A stretch of DNA of 64,000 nt from Glutamicibacter sp. MNS18 (GTDB lineage Bacteria; Actinomycetota; Actinomycetes; Actinomycetales; Micrococcaceae): the NCBI RefSeq assembly GCF_026107515.2, contig NZ_JAPCHW010000013.1:1-64000 (forward strand). The letters are read 5' to 3'. Positions within the stretch are counted from its first letter, which is position 1. Every line of letters starts with the position of its first letter. Below the pieces are notes generated by a model. That model had not been told where the DNA came from. It did no database searches and worked only from the letters and a program-made list of their open reading frames with translations. Positions 26,907 to 37,199 of the stretch are shown here, in pieces. The position numbers and the translations under genes were made by a program.

Positions 26907-27386
26907 AGGAATAATCAAGGGAAACAATCTCGGCGTATCGGCGCACAATCGACGACGTGCACGTCATCACGGACACCGACCCGGGCTTCCTTGCCGCTGC
27001 ATTTCCCATCGTGAGTGACGACATTATGGCGGCCCTGTCCGAACTCCATCTGACCCCGTTCACCTACCTGACTTATCGGTGCGGCGATAACCGGCAAGTT
27101 CACCGCTAGTCCGGTGCCTGACCTGGCAATGGCTAGTGGGCGCGCTGACCTACTCCACTGAGGTATGGGGCGATGCCGTGTAGCTGGTAGATTCCATTCC
27201 GGCGGGCGGACCCAGTACGGGTACGGCGCCTGGCCTGCACACCGGTTCCGGGGTTTGCGGTGGTTAAGTGGCTGCGACCGGAGGCATGTGGGAAGATTTG
27301 GCCATGACTGAACCTGCCAGCATGCCCTGTGGATCTTGGCGTCAGGACCGCACCTTAAGATCCCGAAGAGCTTGCTGGCGAGCACC
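26907..27386. other. Gene-poor stretch, possible debris
   Basis: A plus-strand frame at about 26939-27109 reads plausibly (TIDDVHVITDTDPGFLAAAF) but ends after some 55 codons and matches nothing I know. The rest contains stops in all frames. Confidence 0.3.
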
Positions 27387-27815
27387 ATGACAATGGATTT
27401 GATCATTTCGTCTTCGCTCACGATCCCGGAATCCGAACTGCGTTGGCGTTTCTCACGTTCCTCTGGTCCCGGGGGCCAGCACGTGAACACCTCGGACAGT
27501 CGTGTTGAGCTGTCGTGGTCGATCGCCGACTCGGGTGTACTGACCGAACAACAACGCGAACGGCTCTTGCAACGCCTGGGCCCGCGTTTGGTTCGCGGCG
27601 TTCTTACCGTGAGTTCCTCCGAACAACGCTCCCAGGTACGCAACCGCCAGGTAGCACTCGGGAAGCTCGGTGATTCCGTGGCCGCAGCGCTGCAGCCCGA
27701 TGGCCCTAAACGGCGTGCCACGAAACCGACCAAGGGCTCGCAACGCCGGCGGCTCGAAGCCAAATCCCGGCGCTCGGCAACAAAACAGCACCGGCAGCGA
27801 CCAACCGCCGACTAG
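27387..27815 (+). CDS. arfB: Peptidyl-tRNA hydrolase ArfB (GGQ domain)
   Basis: A 142-aa class-I release-factor-like protein. The catalytic GGQ lies in SSGPGGQHVNTSDSRVEL, followed by the helical VRNRQVALGKL and a basic tail rich in Lys and Arg (KRRATKPTKGSQRRR) that enters the empty mRNA channel of stalled ribosomes. The size and tail distinguish it from full-length RF1/RF2. The start is uncertain: ATG 27387 gives the normal N-terminus, whereas an in-frame ATG at 27336 adds 17 residues. It acts as a stop-codon-independent ribosome rescue factor. Confidence 0.9.
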   Translation: MTMDLIISSSLTIPESELRWRFSRSSGPGGQHVNTSDSRVELSWSIADSGVLTEQQRERLLQRLGPRLVRGVLTVSSSEQRSQVRNRQVALGKLGDSVAAALQPDGPKRRATKPTKGSQRRRLEAKSRRSATKQHRQRPTAD

Positions 27816-27978
27816 AGCGGTTTTTCGACAGCCCGGCACGCACAGTCCACGACCCACCCACTGTGACTCACACATTGTCTTATTCATCGGACTAGTTGTC
27901 GACTTTTCCTCTGGCTGTGCAACAATCCATCCGGAGACACATGCGCCGCATTGTGGAACCCGCATGCAGGAGGAAGAC

Positions 27979-29208
27979 GTGGGAGTTCAAAGCATGGAAC
28001 AGCAGGTGGAACAACGTTCGAACGCCGCATGGATCCTTGTTGTTGCCTCGGGTGTGGTGGCCGCCCTGCACATCTGGAAGCTGCCTTCCGCCTTGCCGGT
28101 GATCCAGGAACAGCTCGGCTTCTCGCTGCTGGTTTCCGGTGTCCTGCTCGGCGTGGTGCAGGTGGCCGGGATGCTGGGCGGGTTGGCTTTCTCCCTGCTG
28201 GCGGAGATCATCTCCCCCCGCTGGACCTTCATCACGGGCCTGTTGCTGATTATCGCCGGTTCAACGATTGGATCCCTTTCCCAGGATGCGTCACTGTTGG
28301 TGGCTACCCGCATCGTGGAAGGCATGGGAGTAGTGATGGCCGCGGTCATGGGGCCCGGGCTCATCCGCAGCCACGCCCCCTTGCCCCGCCTGAACCAAGC
28401 GGTAGGTTGGTGGGCCGGCTACATGGGTCTGGCCACCTTCATTGGCCTGCTCGCCACCGCGTGGACTCTGCAGTATTTTTCCTGGCAATCCTGGTGGCGC
28501 TTCCTTGCACTACTGACCGTCCTACCCATCCCCCTGCTCCTGAAGATCATTCCCCCGCAGGCCACTGCGGGAACCGCGGGGGTTAAAGCCGCGACACGGC
28601 GCATCCTCGCTACGGCATCCTCGGGGCGGGTGTGGCTCAGCGGCTTGATCTTCGGCTGCTACACCGTCCAGTGGATGGCGGTGGTCGGCTTCCTGCCGAG
28701 CATCTACCAGGAGACCGGAATGAGCCAGCTCACCGGCGGCTTCCTTTCGGCCGTGGTCGGCGGGCTCAACGCGGTCGGGGCCATCATCACCGGATTGCTA
28801 CTGCAACGGGGTGCCTCGGGCAAGGCCATGCTGATCGCGGCTTTTGCCATTATGATCGGCACCTCGATTGCCACCTTCGCCGTTGATTTCCCCGCCGATC
28901 TGATCCTGTTGCAGGTTGTGTTCCTCGGCCTGTTCTCCCTGTGCGGTGCCATGATCCCGGCGACGATGACCAGGGTTGCGGTGGATCTTGCCCCGGAGGG
29001 TGGATCCGCGCCGGCGGCCGTGGGCCTGATGCAGCAGATCTTCAACGTCGGCAACTTCACCGGACCGATGATCGTTGCCTGGCTGGTAGTGCAGACCGGA
29101 GGCTGGAACACCACTTGGTGGATGACCAGCTTCTTCGGGCTAGTGGGCATTACCCTCACGTTGGTTTTGGCGCGAGGCGATTCGCCGTTGAAGAAGATCC
29201 ACAGCTGA
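27979..29208 (+). CDS. MFS transporter (CynX/NimT-like)
   Basis: A 409-aa major facilitator with about 12 membrane segments. The first reads AAWILVVASGVVAALHIWKL and a later loop IMIGTSIATFAV; no 12-TM sugar porter motif is seen. The overall layout resembles the cyanate/nitroimidazole (CynX/NimT) group, but the substrate is not predictable. GTG at 27979 is chosen because AGGAGGA ends 5 bp upstream; ATG at 27964 or 27994 are alternatives. It converges on the fhs gene. Confidence 0.85.
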   Translation: MGVQSMEQQVEQRSNAAWILVVASGVVAALHIWKLPSALPVIQEQLGFSLLVSGVLLGVVQVAGMLGGLAFSLLAEIISPRWTFITGLLLIIAGSTIGSLSQDASLLVATRIVEGMGVVMAAVMGPGLIRSHAPLPRLNQAVGWWAGYMGLATFIGLLATAWTLQYFSWQSWWRFLALLTVLPIPLLLKIIPPQATAGTAGVKAATRRILATASSGRVWLSGLIFGCYTVQWMAVVGFLPSIYQETGMSQLTGGFLSAVVGGLNAVGAIITGLLLQRGASGKAMLIAAFAIMIGTSIATFAVDFPADLILLQVVFLGLFSLCGAMIPATMTRVAVDLAPEGGSAPAAVGLMQQIFNVGNFTGPMIVAWLVVQTGGWNTTWWMTSFFGLVGITLTLVLARGDSPLKKIHS

Positions 29209-29320
29209 TCTTCACCCGGGCACGCCACCGCTACGGCTATGACTCGATGGCACCAGCCACCGCGTGGAACGTTGTTGTTTGTGCGGTTGGGCCTTGCCTC
29301 CGGTTTGACTGCAGCTCCTC

Positions 29321-31006
29321 CTACGACAGCCCTACCGCATTGCCCTTGTCATCTACATCCATGTGCATGGCGGCCGGCACCTTGGGCAAACCCGGCATGG
29401 TCGTGATCGCCCCGGTGATGGCCACAATGAACCCGGCACCTGTCTTGGGGATCAGCTCGCGAACCTGCAACATGAATCCCCCGGGGTCGCCCAACAGCTT
29501 GGGATCATCAGAGAATGAATACTGGGTCTTGGCGATGCACACCGGCAGATTATCCCACCCGTTGGCGTGGATCTGCTCCAGCGTCCGTTTGGCGCCGGTG
29601 GAGTACTCGACACCCGCTGCGCCATACATCTCACGCGCCACGGTCAAGATCTTTTCCTCGATGGGCCGTTCCAGGTCATACAGCGGGGAGTAATCGACTG
29701 ATTCTTCAATCGCCCGCAAGACCGCGGCAGCCAGTTCACCGGCCCCGGCTCCTCCGTGCCCCCAGACATCAGCCACCGCGCACGCAATGCCCTGCGTTTC
29801 GGCCCACTCGGTGACCACCGACAGTTCCGCCTCGGTATCCGTGACGAAACGGTTAATGCCGATCACCGGTTGGATGCCGAACTTTGAGATGTTCGCGGCA
29901 TGGCGTGCGAGATTCGACAAGCCGGTGTGGACCGCCGCGACGTTCTCGATCTGCAGCTTCTCCTTGGACACTCCCCCGTGCATTTTCAAAGCACGTACGG
30001 TTGCCACGATCACCACCGCGGAGGGGATACATCCGGCATAGCGGGCCTTGATGTCCATGAACTTCTCGGCACCCAGGTCGGTACCGAAACCGGCCTCGGT
30101 CACCACGATATCTGCGAGTGCCCGGGCGGTGTTGGTGGCTATGGCCGAGTTGCAGCCGTGCGCAATGTTGGCGAAAGGCCCGCCGTGGATGAATGCGGGC
30201 GTGCCGCCGATGGTCTGTACCAGGTTGGGTTTGATGGCGTCCTTGAGCAGCATGGCTAGCGCACCGGCAGCTCCCAGGTCATCCACGGTGACCGGAGTCT
30301 TGTCGTAGGTGTATCCAATAGTCATGCGGCCCAGCCGGGCGCGCAAATCCTCCAGCCCGGTGGCCAGGCAGAAGACCGCCATCACTTCGGATGCTGCGGT
30401 GATCTCGAAACCGGTTTCCCGCGGGATCCCGTCAGCCGGTGAGCCAAGACCGATGACCACGTGCCGCAACGCTCGGTCGTTCATGTCCAGAACGCGCTTG
30501 AACGTGATGCGGTGCGGATCAAGGCCCAGGGAATTCCCCTGGTGCAGGTGGTTGTCAATCAACGCCATCAACAGGTTGTTGGCACTGGTGATGGCATGGA
30601 AATCACCGGTGAAATGCAAGTTGATCTCATCCATCGGCAGCACCTGCGACTGGCCGCCGCCAGTGGCTCCGCCCTTCATCCCGAAACTCGGTCCCACAGA
30701 CGGTTCACGCAGGGCGATCATGGTTTTGGCTCCGGCGGCGGCCAGGGCATCACCCAGGCCCACCACCATGGTCGATTTCCCTTCCCCTGCCGGTGTCGGA
30801 GACACTGCGCTGACCAGGACCACTTTTCCCAGACCGGCATCACGCGACGGCACCAATGCCGGGTCGATTTTGGCCTTGTACTTGCCATAGGGTTCGACCG
30901 CGTCATCCGGGATTCCCGCTGATTCGGCGATCTGCGCGATCGGCTTGAGCACCGCACGCGAGGCAATCGCAAGATCACTCATATCGTTTTCCGTCGACTC
31001 GGTCAT
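29321..31006 (-). CDS. fhs: Formate--tetrahydrofolate ligase
   Basis: A 561-aa enzyme, full family length, that joins formate to tetrahydrofolate using ATP to give 10-formyl-THF. The nucleotide loop is PTPAGEGKST at about residues 70-79, REPSVGPSFGMKGGATGGG follows, and VTEAGFGTDLGAEKF and HGGPFANIAHGCNS are diagnostic. AGGGGA precedes the ATG. It stands alone. A sarcosine-oxidase-like gene at 45844 would release formaldehyde, so this one-carbon enzyme may serve that route indirectly. Confidence 0.96.
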   Translation of the reverse strand: MTESTENDMSDLAIASRAVLKPIAQIAESAGIPDDAVEPYGKYKAKIDPALVPSRDAGLGKVVLVSAVSPTPAGEGKSTMVVGLGDALAAAGAKTMIALREPSVGPSFGMKGGATGGGQSQVLPMDEINLHFTGDFHAITSANNLLMALIDNHLHQGNSLGLDPHRITFKRVLDMNDRALRHVVIGLGSPADGIPRETGFEITAASEVMAVFCLATGLEDLRARLGRMTIGYTYDKTPVTVDDLGAAGALAMLLKDAIKPNLVQTIGGTPAFIHGGPFANIAHGCNSAIATNTARALADIVVTEAGFGTDLGAEKFMDIKARYAGCIPSAVVIVATVRALKMHGGVSKEKLQIENVAAVHTGLSNLARHAANISKFGIQPVIGINRFVTDTEAELSVVTEWAETQGIACAVADVWGHGGAGAGELAAAVLRAIEESVDYSPLYDLERPIEEKILTVAREMYGAAGVEYSTGAKRTLEQIHANGWDNLPVCIAKTQYSFSDDPKLLGDPGGFMLQVRELIPKTGAGFIVAITGAITTMPGLPKVPAAMHMDVDDKGNAVGLS

Positions 31007-31776
31007 CGGGTGTCCCCTATCTGGTTTCCAGTAGTCCGGGAGATGAGGAAGCCCGAAACGTCGGGATTTCCTCGATTATCCTTCAAGCTACCACTCGTCC
31101 ACCGGGCTTCCCGGCATGAGTGCAGGTTTCCGAAAAGGCGCGGCGTACCGCCAGCCATCTTCCAACGCAACATGCAGGTCAATGAGGGGCATGATCCCCG
31201 GCTTGAGACCACTGGAAACGAGGATTCGCTGGGCAAAGGCATCGCCGAGTTGCAGCGGCTGGTTGCCCATAGTCCGGATACGGTTGTGGGCTGCTTCGGC
31301 CTTACCGTGCCGAGGCGCTACCGGTTGGTCATCTCCCCCCGTGGCCAAACATCTTTTCACCGATATCACCCGCACCATGTCCTGAGGTTTCATCGCAGTG
31401 GAAAGCGCCAGAGTCCTCGACCAGCGACGGGCACAGCTGAGGGGGAAACATTCTGATGCTTGATTGCCGCCCAGAACCTATCGGCCACGAACGATACTCA
31501 GCGCCTCACCTATTCCCTTTCCTTTTGATCCCGGGGTGCCTTTATCTCCGTGAGAACATGCTCACCAGGCACGAAGGGATGAACACATGGCCGGAGGCAG
31601 TTCGCGGCCCGGACGCAGCGTCACGTCCAATGCCCCGGTCAGCCCTTCCGCCGTCGACACCACCCGGCGCACACTGAACCTGGCCGAGATCTCCACATCC
31701 GCCGACCTGCCACTGTCCACCATCGACCGGCAGGTCCGGTAGGCGGTGTGTCCCTGGGCAAGCCCCACCCCGGCAA
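31007..31776. other. Gene-poor stretch with a possible small minus-strand frame
   Basis: About 770 bp between fhs and the acyltransferase gene. A minus-strand frame at 31088-31393 (101 codons) has protein-like composition near its end (GLKPGIMPLIDLHVALEDGW) but no identified family. The right part carries a 21-bp sequence at 31726-31746 that recurs with one change at 37373-37393. Confidence 0.35.
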
Positions 31777-33687
31777 CTACAACTCCGCCACGGTGTCGGC
31801 GAGAAGTTCTCCATAGGTTTCGCTGCCATGCGGGCCGGGGTGGATCCGGTCGGGCGCAAAGTCCGCGACCTCCGACGCGCTCCCGGCCCAATCCACCAAA
31901 TGCGTTCTGCGGTCACTGCTGGCTGCGGCGCGCAGTTTCGCATTGACGCTGTCGATCCATTTCCGTGGGGCGTAGGCAGTAACCAGCAGCAGCTCCCTCC
32001 GGGGCCCGATGATCTCCCGGATATCCTCCAAGGTTCCTGCAGGCACATCCCCATTGGTTCCGAGCCCCAGCACGATTACCTTGCGCAGCTTGCCTGCGTT
32101 CTCCAGTTGCCTCAGCCTCGCCGGCGCATCCCAGATCTGGGCACCTACCGAGGCCTCGATGGTAATTCCCGGTAGCTGCTTGAGTAATTGTTGCGACGAG
32201 GCAAGCATGACCGAATCCCCCAGCGCCGTGACATCACTGCCGGTGAAGTTCCGGGTTCCGCGTTCGGCCTGCGGCGCCGCCTTTGTCTGTTTGCCAGGTT
32301 CTGTTATGGACGGCGCAGCGCTTTCCTGCCCGGCCTCCGGTAAGGACGGTTCCTGCTTCGCCAAGGCGTCCTGGGCCCGGGCCAGCTGCTGCTCCAACTG
32401 GCTTTGCCCCGGCGACGCCAGCAGCACCGACATTGCGCAGGCCGGCACCAGCAACACGAGCAAGAGCACAAGCGCCGAGGCGACGCTTCCGGCCGCGCCT
32501 TGCCGCACCAGTCCGATCCGGCTGGTCATCCACCTGGCCCAACCCGCGCAGGTGTTCTTGAACCCGTGGCGCAGAATCGGCTCTTCGACAAAGCGCCATG
32601 ACACGGCAGCCGCCGAAACCACCAGCGGGATGGTGCACAGGACAGCAGCGGTTGCAGCCTGCGGCGGAAAGACCGCGGTGGCCAGCATCAGTAACGGCCA
32701 GTGCCATAGGTACAACCCATAGCTGCGGCAGCCCAGCCATCGCAGGTATTTCAGGCTCAGCAGCGAGTAGACGAGCGTCCCCGGAGCCTTCAACGTCAAG
32801 ATCAAGACGGTGCCCAGGACGCAGAAGATCGCCATCCCTCCCTGGTAGGCCGCGGCAGAGGTGTCGGAGAGGACGCAGAATGCCGCCAGCAGGGCGAGCA
32901 ACATCGGGACCTGGGACAACCGAGCGGGCAGTCCGGCCCGAGGCGGCGCACTATCGGCAGTATGTCCCGAACGCGCGCCATGGACGGCGCCGGCGGCGCC
33001 GAGGAACAGCCCGAAGCCGTGCGTCCACGTTCCGTAATACAGGGCACTGGGATCGGTTGAAGGATCAAAACCCCAGGCCATGCTCGCTGCCGACGCCGCT
33101 GCCAGAACCAGGATTCCCCACAGCAGCTTCCGGCGGGTGCGCAGCAGCCAGGACAGCCCCGCCAACACCACCGGCCACAGCAGGTAGAACTGTTCCTCGA
33201 CCGCAAGGGACCAGAGATGCTGGAAATACGGAGGTTCCATCGAACTGAAGTAGCTGTTGCCGTGGGCGATTTGCATCCAGTTGCTGGTATAGGTCAACGC
33301 GCCGGCCCACTGCCAGCGCAGGCCTGCCGGAAGATGTCCGGCGGCCAGGAGGGCCAAAGCGGTTGAGACCACCAGGACCAGCAGCATCCCCGGTAGCAGG
33401 CGTCGGCATCTGCGCACCCAGAACCCGCGCAGGTCGGGGATCCGGCCGGCGGCTGTCTGCCGTAGTAATCCGCCGGTGATGAGGAACCCGCTGAGCACGA
33501 AGAACAGGTCCACCCCGAGGAACCCGCCGGGCAGGAAGCCGGGCCAGAAGTGATAGACCAGTACGGCGAGCACCGCGATGCCACGTAGCCCATCAAGTGC
33601 AGGGTTACGGGAGGCCAGTGCGGGATTGTGCTGGATTGCGTTCGGCGCTGGGGGCGCGACGGAAACTGGACGATTCACACCAGCCAT
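31777..33687 (-). CDS. Surface acyltransferase (OafA/YrhL type) with SGNH domain
   Basis: About 636 aa. Residues 25-400 form an acyltransferase-3 membrane domain of roughly 10 helices: the His of VLVYHFWPGFLPGGFLGVD is catalytic and WSLAVEEQFYLLWP is a further hallmark. A helix near 430 leads to an extracytoplasmic SGNH esterase-like domain with GDSVM (Ser), GTNGD (Asn) and DRIHPGPHG (Asp/His). Such proteins O-acetylate peptidoglycan, teichoic acid or exported glycans. The ATG at 33687 avoids a basic run that an ATG at 33738 would add; neither has a strong ribosome site. It is divergent from an envelope-type two-component operon. Confidence 0.92.
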   Translation of the reverse strand: MAGVNRPVSVAPPAPNAIQHNPALASRNPALDGLRGIAVLAVLVYHFWPGFLPGGFLGVDLFFVLSGFLITGGLLRQTAAGRIPDLRGFWVRRCRRLLPGMLLVLVVSTALALLAAGHLPAGLRWQWAGALTYTSNWMQIAHGNSYFSSMEPPYFQHLWSLAVEEQFYLLWPVVLAGLSWLLRTRRKLLWGILVLAAASAASMAWGFDPSTDPSALYYGTWTHGFGLFLGAAGAVHGARSGHTADSAPPRAGLPARLSQVPMLLALLAAFCVLSDTSAAAYQGGMAIFCVLGTVLILTLKAPGTLVYSLLSLKYLRWLGCRSYGLYLWHWPLLMLATAVFPPQAATAAVLCTIPLVVSAAAVSWRFVEEPILRHGFKNTCAGWARWMTSRIGLVRQGAAGSVASALVLLLVLLVPACAMSVLLASPGQSQLEQQLARAQDALAKQEPSLPEAGQESAAPSITEPGKQTKAAPQAERGTRNFTGSDVTALGDSVMLASSQQLLKQLPGITIEASVGAQIWDAPARLRQLENAGKLRKVIVLGLGTNGDVPAGTLEDIREIIGPRRELLLVTAYAPRKWIDSVNAKLRAAASSDRRTHLVDWAGSASEVADFAPDRIHPGPHGSETYGELLADTVAEL

Positions 33688-33867
33688 GGTTCCAAGCCGC
33701 GCCGACGGGCAACGACCAACCGGATAACGCAATTCCATCGATTTTGTTACACAATCGACAGACGCCCAGGCGGCGTCTTCGGGCGTTTAGCTCCGCGATC
33801 ACGGGCATAATTGGCAGTACCGGCCCGTAGGCTGCGGGATGTCGGCATGCGATCGGAAGGAAATCCT

Positions 33868-34491
33868 GTGGCTTTACGGCGTGCACTTGGCATGCTTTGC
33901 ATCCTGCTCCTGTGTCTGGGAACGAGCGCCTGCGGCACCGGAGAGGCGCTGCGGATCGAGTCACCTGCCACCCGGATTGCCCCCGGCACTCCACCTGCCG
34001 GCCAGACAAGCAGTGATGGCCATTCCTGGGAAGAACCGTTTGCGCCGTCACAGGTGCGTGAGATCCTGCTAGAAACGGACCTGGGTGCCGTAAGTACCCC
34101 GGACAACTCCGCCGAGGATATCCGCGAGTACCTGATCGACTGCGACAAGTGCCTGATCGCCCTGCCCGGCTACGAAACGGCGGACGAGAAATTCCAGATC
34201 TACTCGATCAGCACGGCTGCGGATTCCTACAGTTTCGCTTCGTTCGTCATCAGGAACGCCCGGGGAAAACCGGAAGTTGCCCTGGCGGTCGGTGGTTCCG
34301 ACGTGTACTTGAGCGCAGGGAAGGAAGGAAGCGTGGTTGCCCAGGAAGCGCTCTACAAACGGGATGACCCCATGTGCTGCCCTTCCGGCTGGTCCGTGCG
34401 CATGTTCCGCTACCAGGACGGACAGTTCGTACAGGGAGATTCATTCTCCAGCCCGATCGACCCTCTCCAGGAAGAAGGAGCATCGCCATGA
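33868..34491 (+). CDS. Lipoprotein of a two-component operon (CseA-like position)
   Basis: A 207-aa secreted lipoprotein. From GTG 33868 (AAGGAAA 5 bp upstream) the signal peptide reads basic then hydrophobic, MLCILLLCLG, with lipobox T-S-A-C. The mature part has four Cys (DCDKC and MCC pairs) but no family I can name. Its stop overlaps the response-regulator start (ATGA). Streptomyces places the lipoprotein CseA before CseB/CseC in an envelope-stress system; this gene has the same position, but sequence homology to CseA is not established. Confidence 0.8.
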   Translation: MALRRALGMLCILLLCLGTSACGTGEALRIESPATRIAPGTPPAGQTSSDGHSWEEPFAPSQVREILLETDLGAVSTPDNSAEDIREYLIDCDKCLIALPGYETADEKFQIYSISTAADSYSFASFVIRNARGKPEVALAVGGSDVYLSAGKEGSVVAQEALYKRDDPMCCPSGWSVRMFRYQDGQFVQGDSFSSPIDPLQEEGASP

Positions 34492-35198
34492 GGCCCACCG
34501 GCATCCGCGTGCTGATGATTGAAGACGATGCGGTCATCCGTGAGGCAACCAGTATCGGCCTGGAACGACTGGGGTACCACGTCCTTGGAGCCGATGACGG
34601 CTTGGAAGGACTGGACCTGTTCCGGCAGTTGCAGCGGGAAGCACCGGTGGACGCGGTGCTTCTCGATGTCATGCTGCCAACCATGAACGGGACACAGATC
34701 TGCCGGGAGTTGCGCAGCTTCAGCAATGTCCCGGTCATCATGCTCTCCGCCCGCAGCGAGGGCCTGGACATGGTCACCGGGCTGGATGCAGGTGCGGATG
34801 ACTACCTTGCCAAGCCGTTCGACCTGCAGGTACTTGATGCCAGGCTGCGGGCGGTACTGCGGCGGACGGACAGGCAGCCGTCCAACCCCGGGGCCGCTGA
34901 TCACCGGCAACCGCAGCCGAAACCCCTGGACATCGATCCATACCGGCTCGTGGTCAGGCTCGATGGACACGAGGTCCACCTGACTCCCACGGAAATGAAG
35001 ATCCTGCTGATCCTCGGCGAAGATCCCGGCGTCGTCGTTTCGCGCAGCGATATCCTCGCCGAGGTCTGGGGCTACAGCTGGGATGCCGACCATCGCGTCA
35101 TCGACGTCCATGTCCAGCGCCTGCGGCGAAAGATCGGTGCATCCCGTATCGAGACGGTCCGCGGTTTCGGTTACCGGCTGCAGGTTCGGGTCATATGA
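34488..35198 (+). CDS. OmpR-family response regulator
   Basis: A 236-aa regulator. Receiver domain at about 6-120: acidic pocket IEDD, phospho-Asp in DAVLLDVMLP, Ser in VIMLSARS and Lys in LAKPFD. A winged-helix DNA-binding domain follows at about 145-235 (LTPTEMKILLILGEDPG, HVQRLRRKIG, ETVRGFGYRL). The ATG at 34488 has a good GAAGGAG site and overlaps the lipoprotein stop; the kinase gene start overlaps its own stop by 4 bp. Confidence 0.95.
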   Translation: MRPTGIRVLMIEDDAVIREATSIGLERLGYHVLGADDGLEGLDLFRQLQREAPVDAVLLDVMLPTMNGTQICRELRSFSNVPVIMLSARSEGLDMVTGLDAGADDYLAKPFDLQVLDARLRAVLRRTDRQPSNPGAADHRQPQPKPLDIDPYRLVVRLDGHEVHLTPTEMKILLILGEDPGVVVSRSDILAEVWGYSWDADHRVIDVHVQRLRRKIGASRIETVRGFGYRLQVRVI

Positions 35199-36484
35199 GC
35201 CTGCGCTGGAAAATCACCGGAATGACGATCCTGTCGGTGCTTCTGACCTTGGTCCTCTCGGCCCTGCTGGTGCGTCAGATGATCACGATCACCGAGGAAC
35301 AGCGGTTACGTGAGGAAGCGACCGCCTCGCTGGAGCAGGCGGCCCGAATCCTGGACGAAACCGGTCTCAGTATCCTGGGGGCCAAGGTCAACGACCCCCG
35401 GCTGCCGGCCGAGGCGCTGGAGGCCGCCCAGACCGGTCACGTCGTCACCTTTCGTTCCACGATCGATGAGCAGGAAGTCATCTATGCCGCAACCCCGGTC
35501 AATCTGGGCACGCAACCGGCGGTCCTGTCCCTGTCGGTGTCCTGGGCCAGCAGCCTCCGGATGCGGCAAAGCGTTGACACCGCCCTGCTGTGGGCCGGTA
35601 TCACCACCCTGGTTCTCGTTTCCGCAGTCGCCGCTCTCATCGCATCCCGGCTTGTCAAACGCTTGTCAAGGGGTTCCCAGGCCGCACGGGACATCGCTTC
35701 GGGTGAACGCCAGGTGGTGGTGGAAGATTCGATCGGCAAACCCTTCGTCGGGGCGGATGAAGTTGACCGGTTCGCGGAAGCCGTAGATGCCATGGCACGG
35801 GAGTTGAACGCCAAGATCATTGCAGAGCAGCGCTTTTCCGCGGATCTGGCCCACGAACTGCGCACGCCGTTGACCGGGTTGGTCACCGCCGCGAGCCTGC
35901 TTCCCGATTCCCGCCCCACGGAGCTTGTGCAAGACCGGGTCGCCAAGCTGCGCAGCCTCGTTGAAGACCTGCTGGAAGTCTCGCGCCTGGAGTCCAGATC
36001 CGAGTCGGCGGCACTCGTTGAGCTGACACTGGATCCCTGCGTCGCCGACATCCTTGGACGCATCCGCGGACGATACCCGGAGCGATGCGCGAGCCTGGAG
36101 TTGCGGCCTAATGCCGGTGACAGCACGGTGCTTGTCGAGCCGCGACGGCTTGAACGCATCCTGGAAAACCTGATCAGCAATGCCGCGGCTCATGGAGCTG
36201 GGCCAATCCGCGTAGACACCCGCAGCGGGTACGTCAGCGTGCTGGATCACGGCCCCGGTTTCCCGCAGAGCATCCTCGATACCGGTCCGGAGCGATTCGT
36301 GTCCAAGGGCGGCGGCATTGGTCTGGGACTGACCATCGCAAGCGGCCAGGCGCAGGCCATGGGGGCCACGCTGGAACTCTCGAACCAGGGTGGTGCCTTG
36401 GTGGAACTCGGCTTCCAGACACCCGTCCCGCGCCAGGATGCTTCCGGCTCGCCCAAGGCATATCCAGGGGTTCCGGACCGGTGA
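35195..36484 (+). CDS. Sensor histidine kinase
   Basis: A 429-aa membrane kinase. Two membrane helices (about 9-28 and 130-152) enclose an extracytoplasmic sensor domain of about 100 residues. Then come HAMP-like and dimerisation segments with the phospho-His in FSADLAHELRTPLTG, the N box NLISNAAAHG, the G1 box DHGPGF and the G2 box GGGIGLGL. The membrane topology and the partner lipoprotein suggest sensing at the cell envelope. The ATP lid is short, as in many actinobacterial envelope kinases. Confidence 0.93.
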   Translation: MSLRWKITGMTILSVLLTLVLSALLVRQMITITEEQRLREEATASLEQAARILDETGLSILGAKVNDPRLPAEALEAAQTGHVVTFRSTIDEQEVIYAATPVNLGTQPAVLSLSVSWASSLRMRQSVDTALLWAGITTLVLVSAVAALIASRLVKRLSRGSQAARDIASGERQVVVEDSIGKPFVGADEVDRFAEAVDAMARELNAKIIAEQRFSADLAHELRTPLTGLVTAASLLPDSRPTELVQDRVAKLRSLVEDLLEVSRLESRSESAALVELTLDPCVADILGRIRGRYPERCASLELRPNAGDSTVLVEPRRLERILENLISNAAAHGAGPIRVDTRSGYVSVLDHGPGFPQSILDTGPERFVSKGGGIGLGLTIASGQAQAMGATLELSNQGGALVELGFQTPVPRQDASGSPKAYPGVPDR

Positions 36485-36649
36485 CCAGGCGTGGGCCCCC
36501 GGAATCGACACCGGCGGCACCCCCTCGACCTAACCGAGTAACCAGGATACCGTTTACGACCTCTTTACATCTGTTAAAGCATTTGCGTCTGACTCCGAAG
36601 GTGGGCAAGCTACTGTGGAAAAGGACTACGGCACCACACGGATCGGTAC

Positions 36650-37199
36650 ATGCTACTCACCCGCCTGCTGGCCACGAATGAGGGCAGCGCACAACGGCTG
36701 ATCGGCGGGGATCACGGCCACTGGGAAATGGGGACCCTGTTCAAGGAACTGAAGTCCACCCTGTTCACCGGCCGGGTGCTGCGCTCACGCACCCTGGATC
36801 TGGTCGAGCAGGAATTCTATGCCCTGCTGCTCACCGAACAGCTACTGCGCATCGTGATGAGCGAAGCGACGAATACCGACCCGTTCCTGGACCCGGATCG
36901 GGCCAGTTTCACCATCGCGCTGACCACGGCCAGGGACACACTCATCCTTAACCCGGCCCCGGGCCACCGGGCAGGGAACGGATGGGCACCGCTCGCTGGC
37001 AGGATCTGTCACCACCTCATCGCCGGGCTACTGCCAGCACGCAGGCTGCGCTACGGGCCGCGAAAAACGAAACGAGCGACCTGCCGGTACCAAGCCCGTT
37101 CCGGCAAGCCCCACGGGCCAACCCTGCCAGCCCGGCTAACCATTCAACTGACACCGGCCACCATGTTGACAAAACCGTCAGTCACCCAGCGGAACAGCA
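36650..37199 (+). pseudogene. IS4-type transposase, C-terminal fragment
   Basis: About 180 codons resembling the end of an IS4-family transposase: HWEMGTLFKELKSTLF corresponds to the R-W-E-I-E-x-x-F-K-E-L-K segment with the catalytic Glu, followed by GRVLRSRTLDLVEQEFYALL. No start region, first Asp or terminal repeats are seen. It marks an old insertion between the kinase gene and the small genes at 37.6 kb. Confidence 0.75.
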
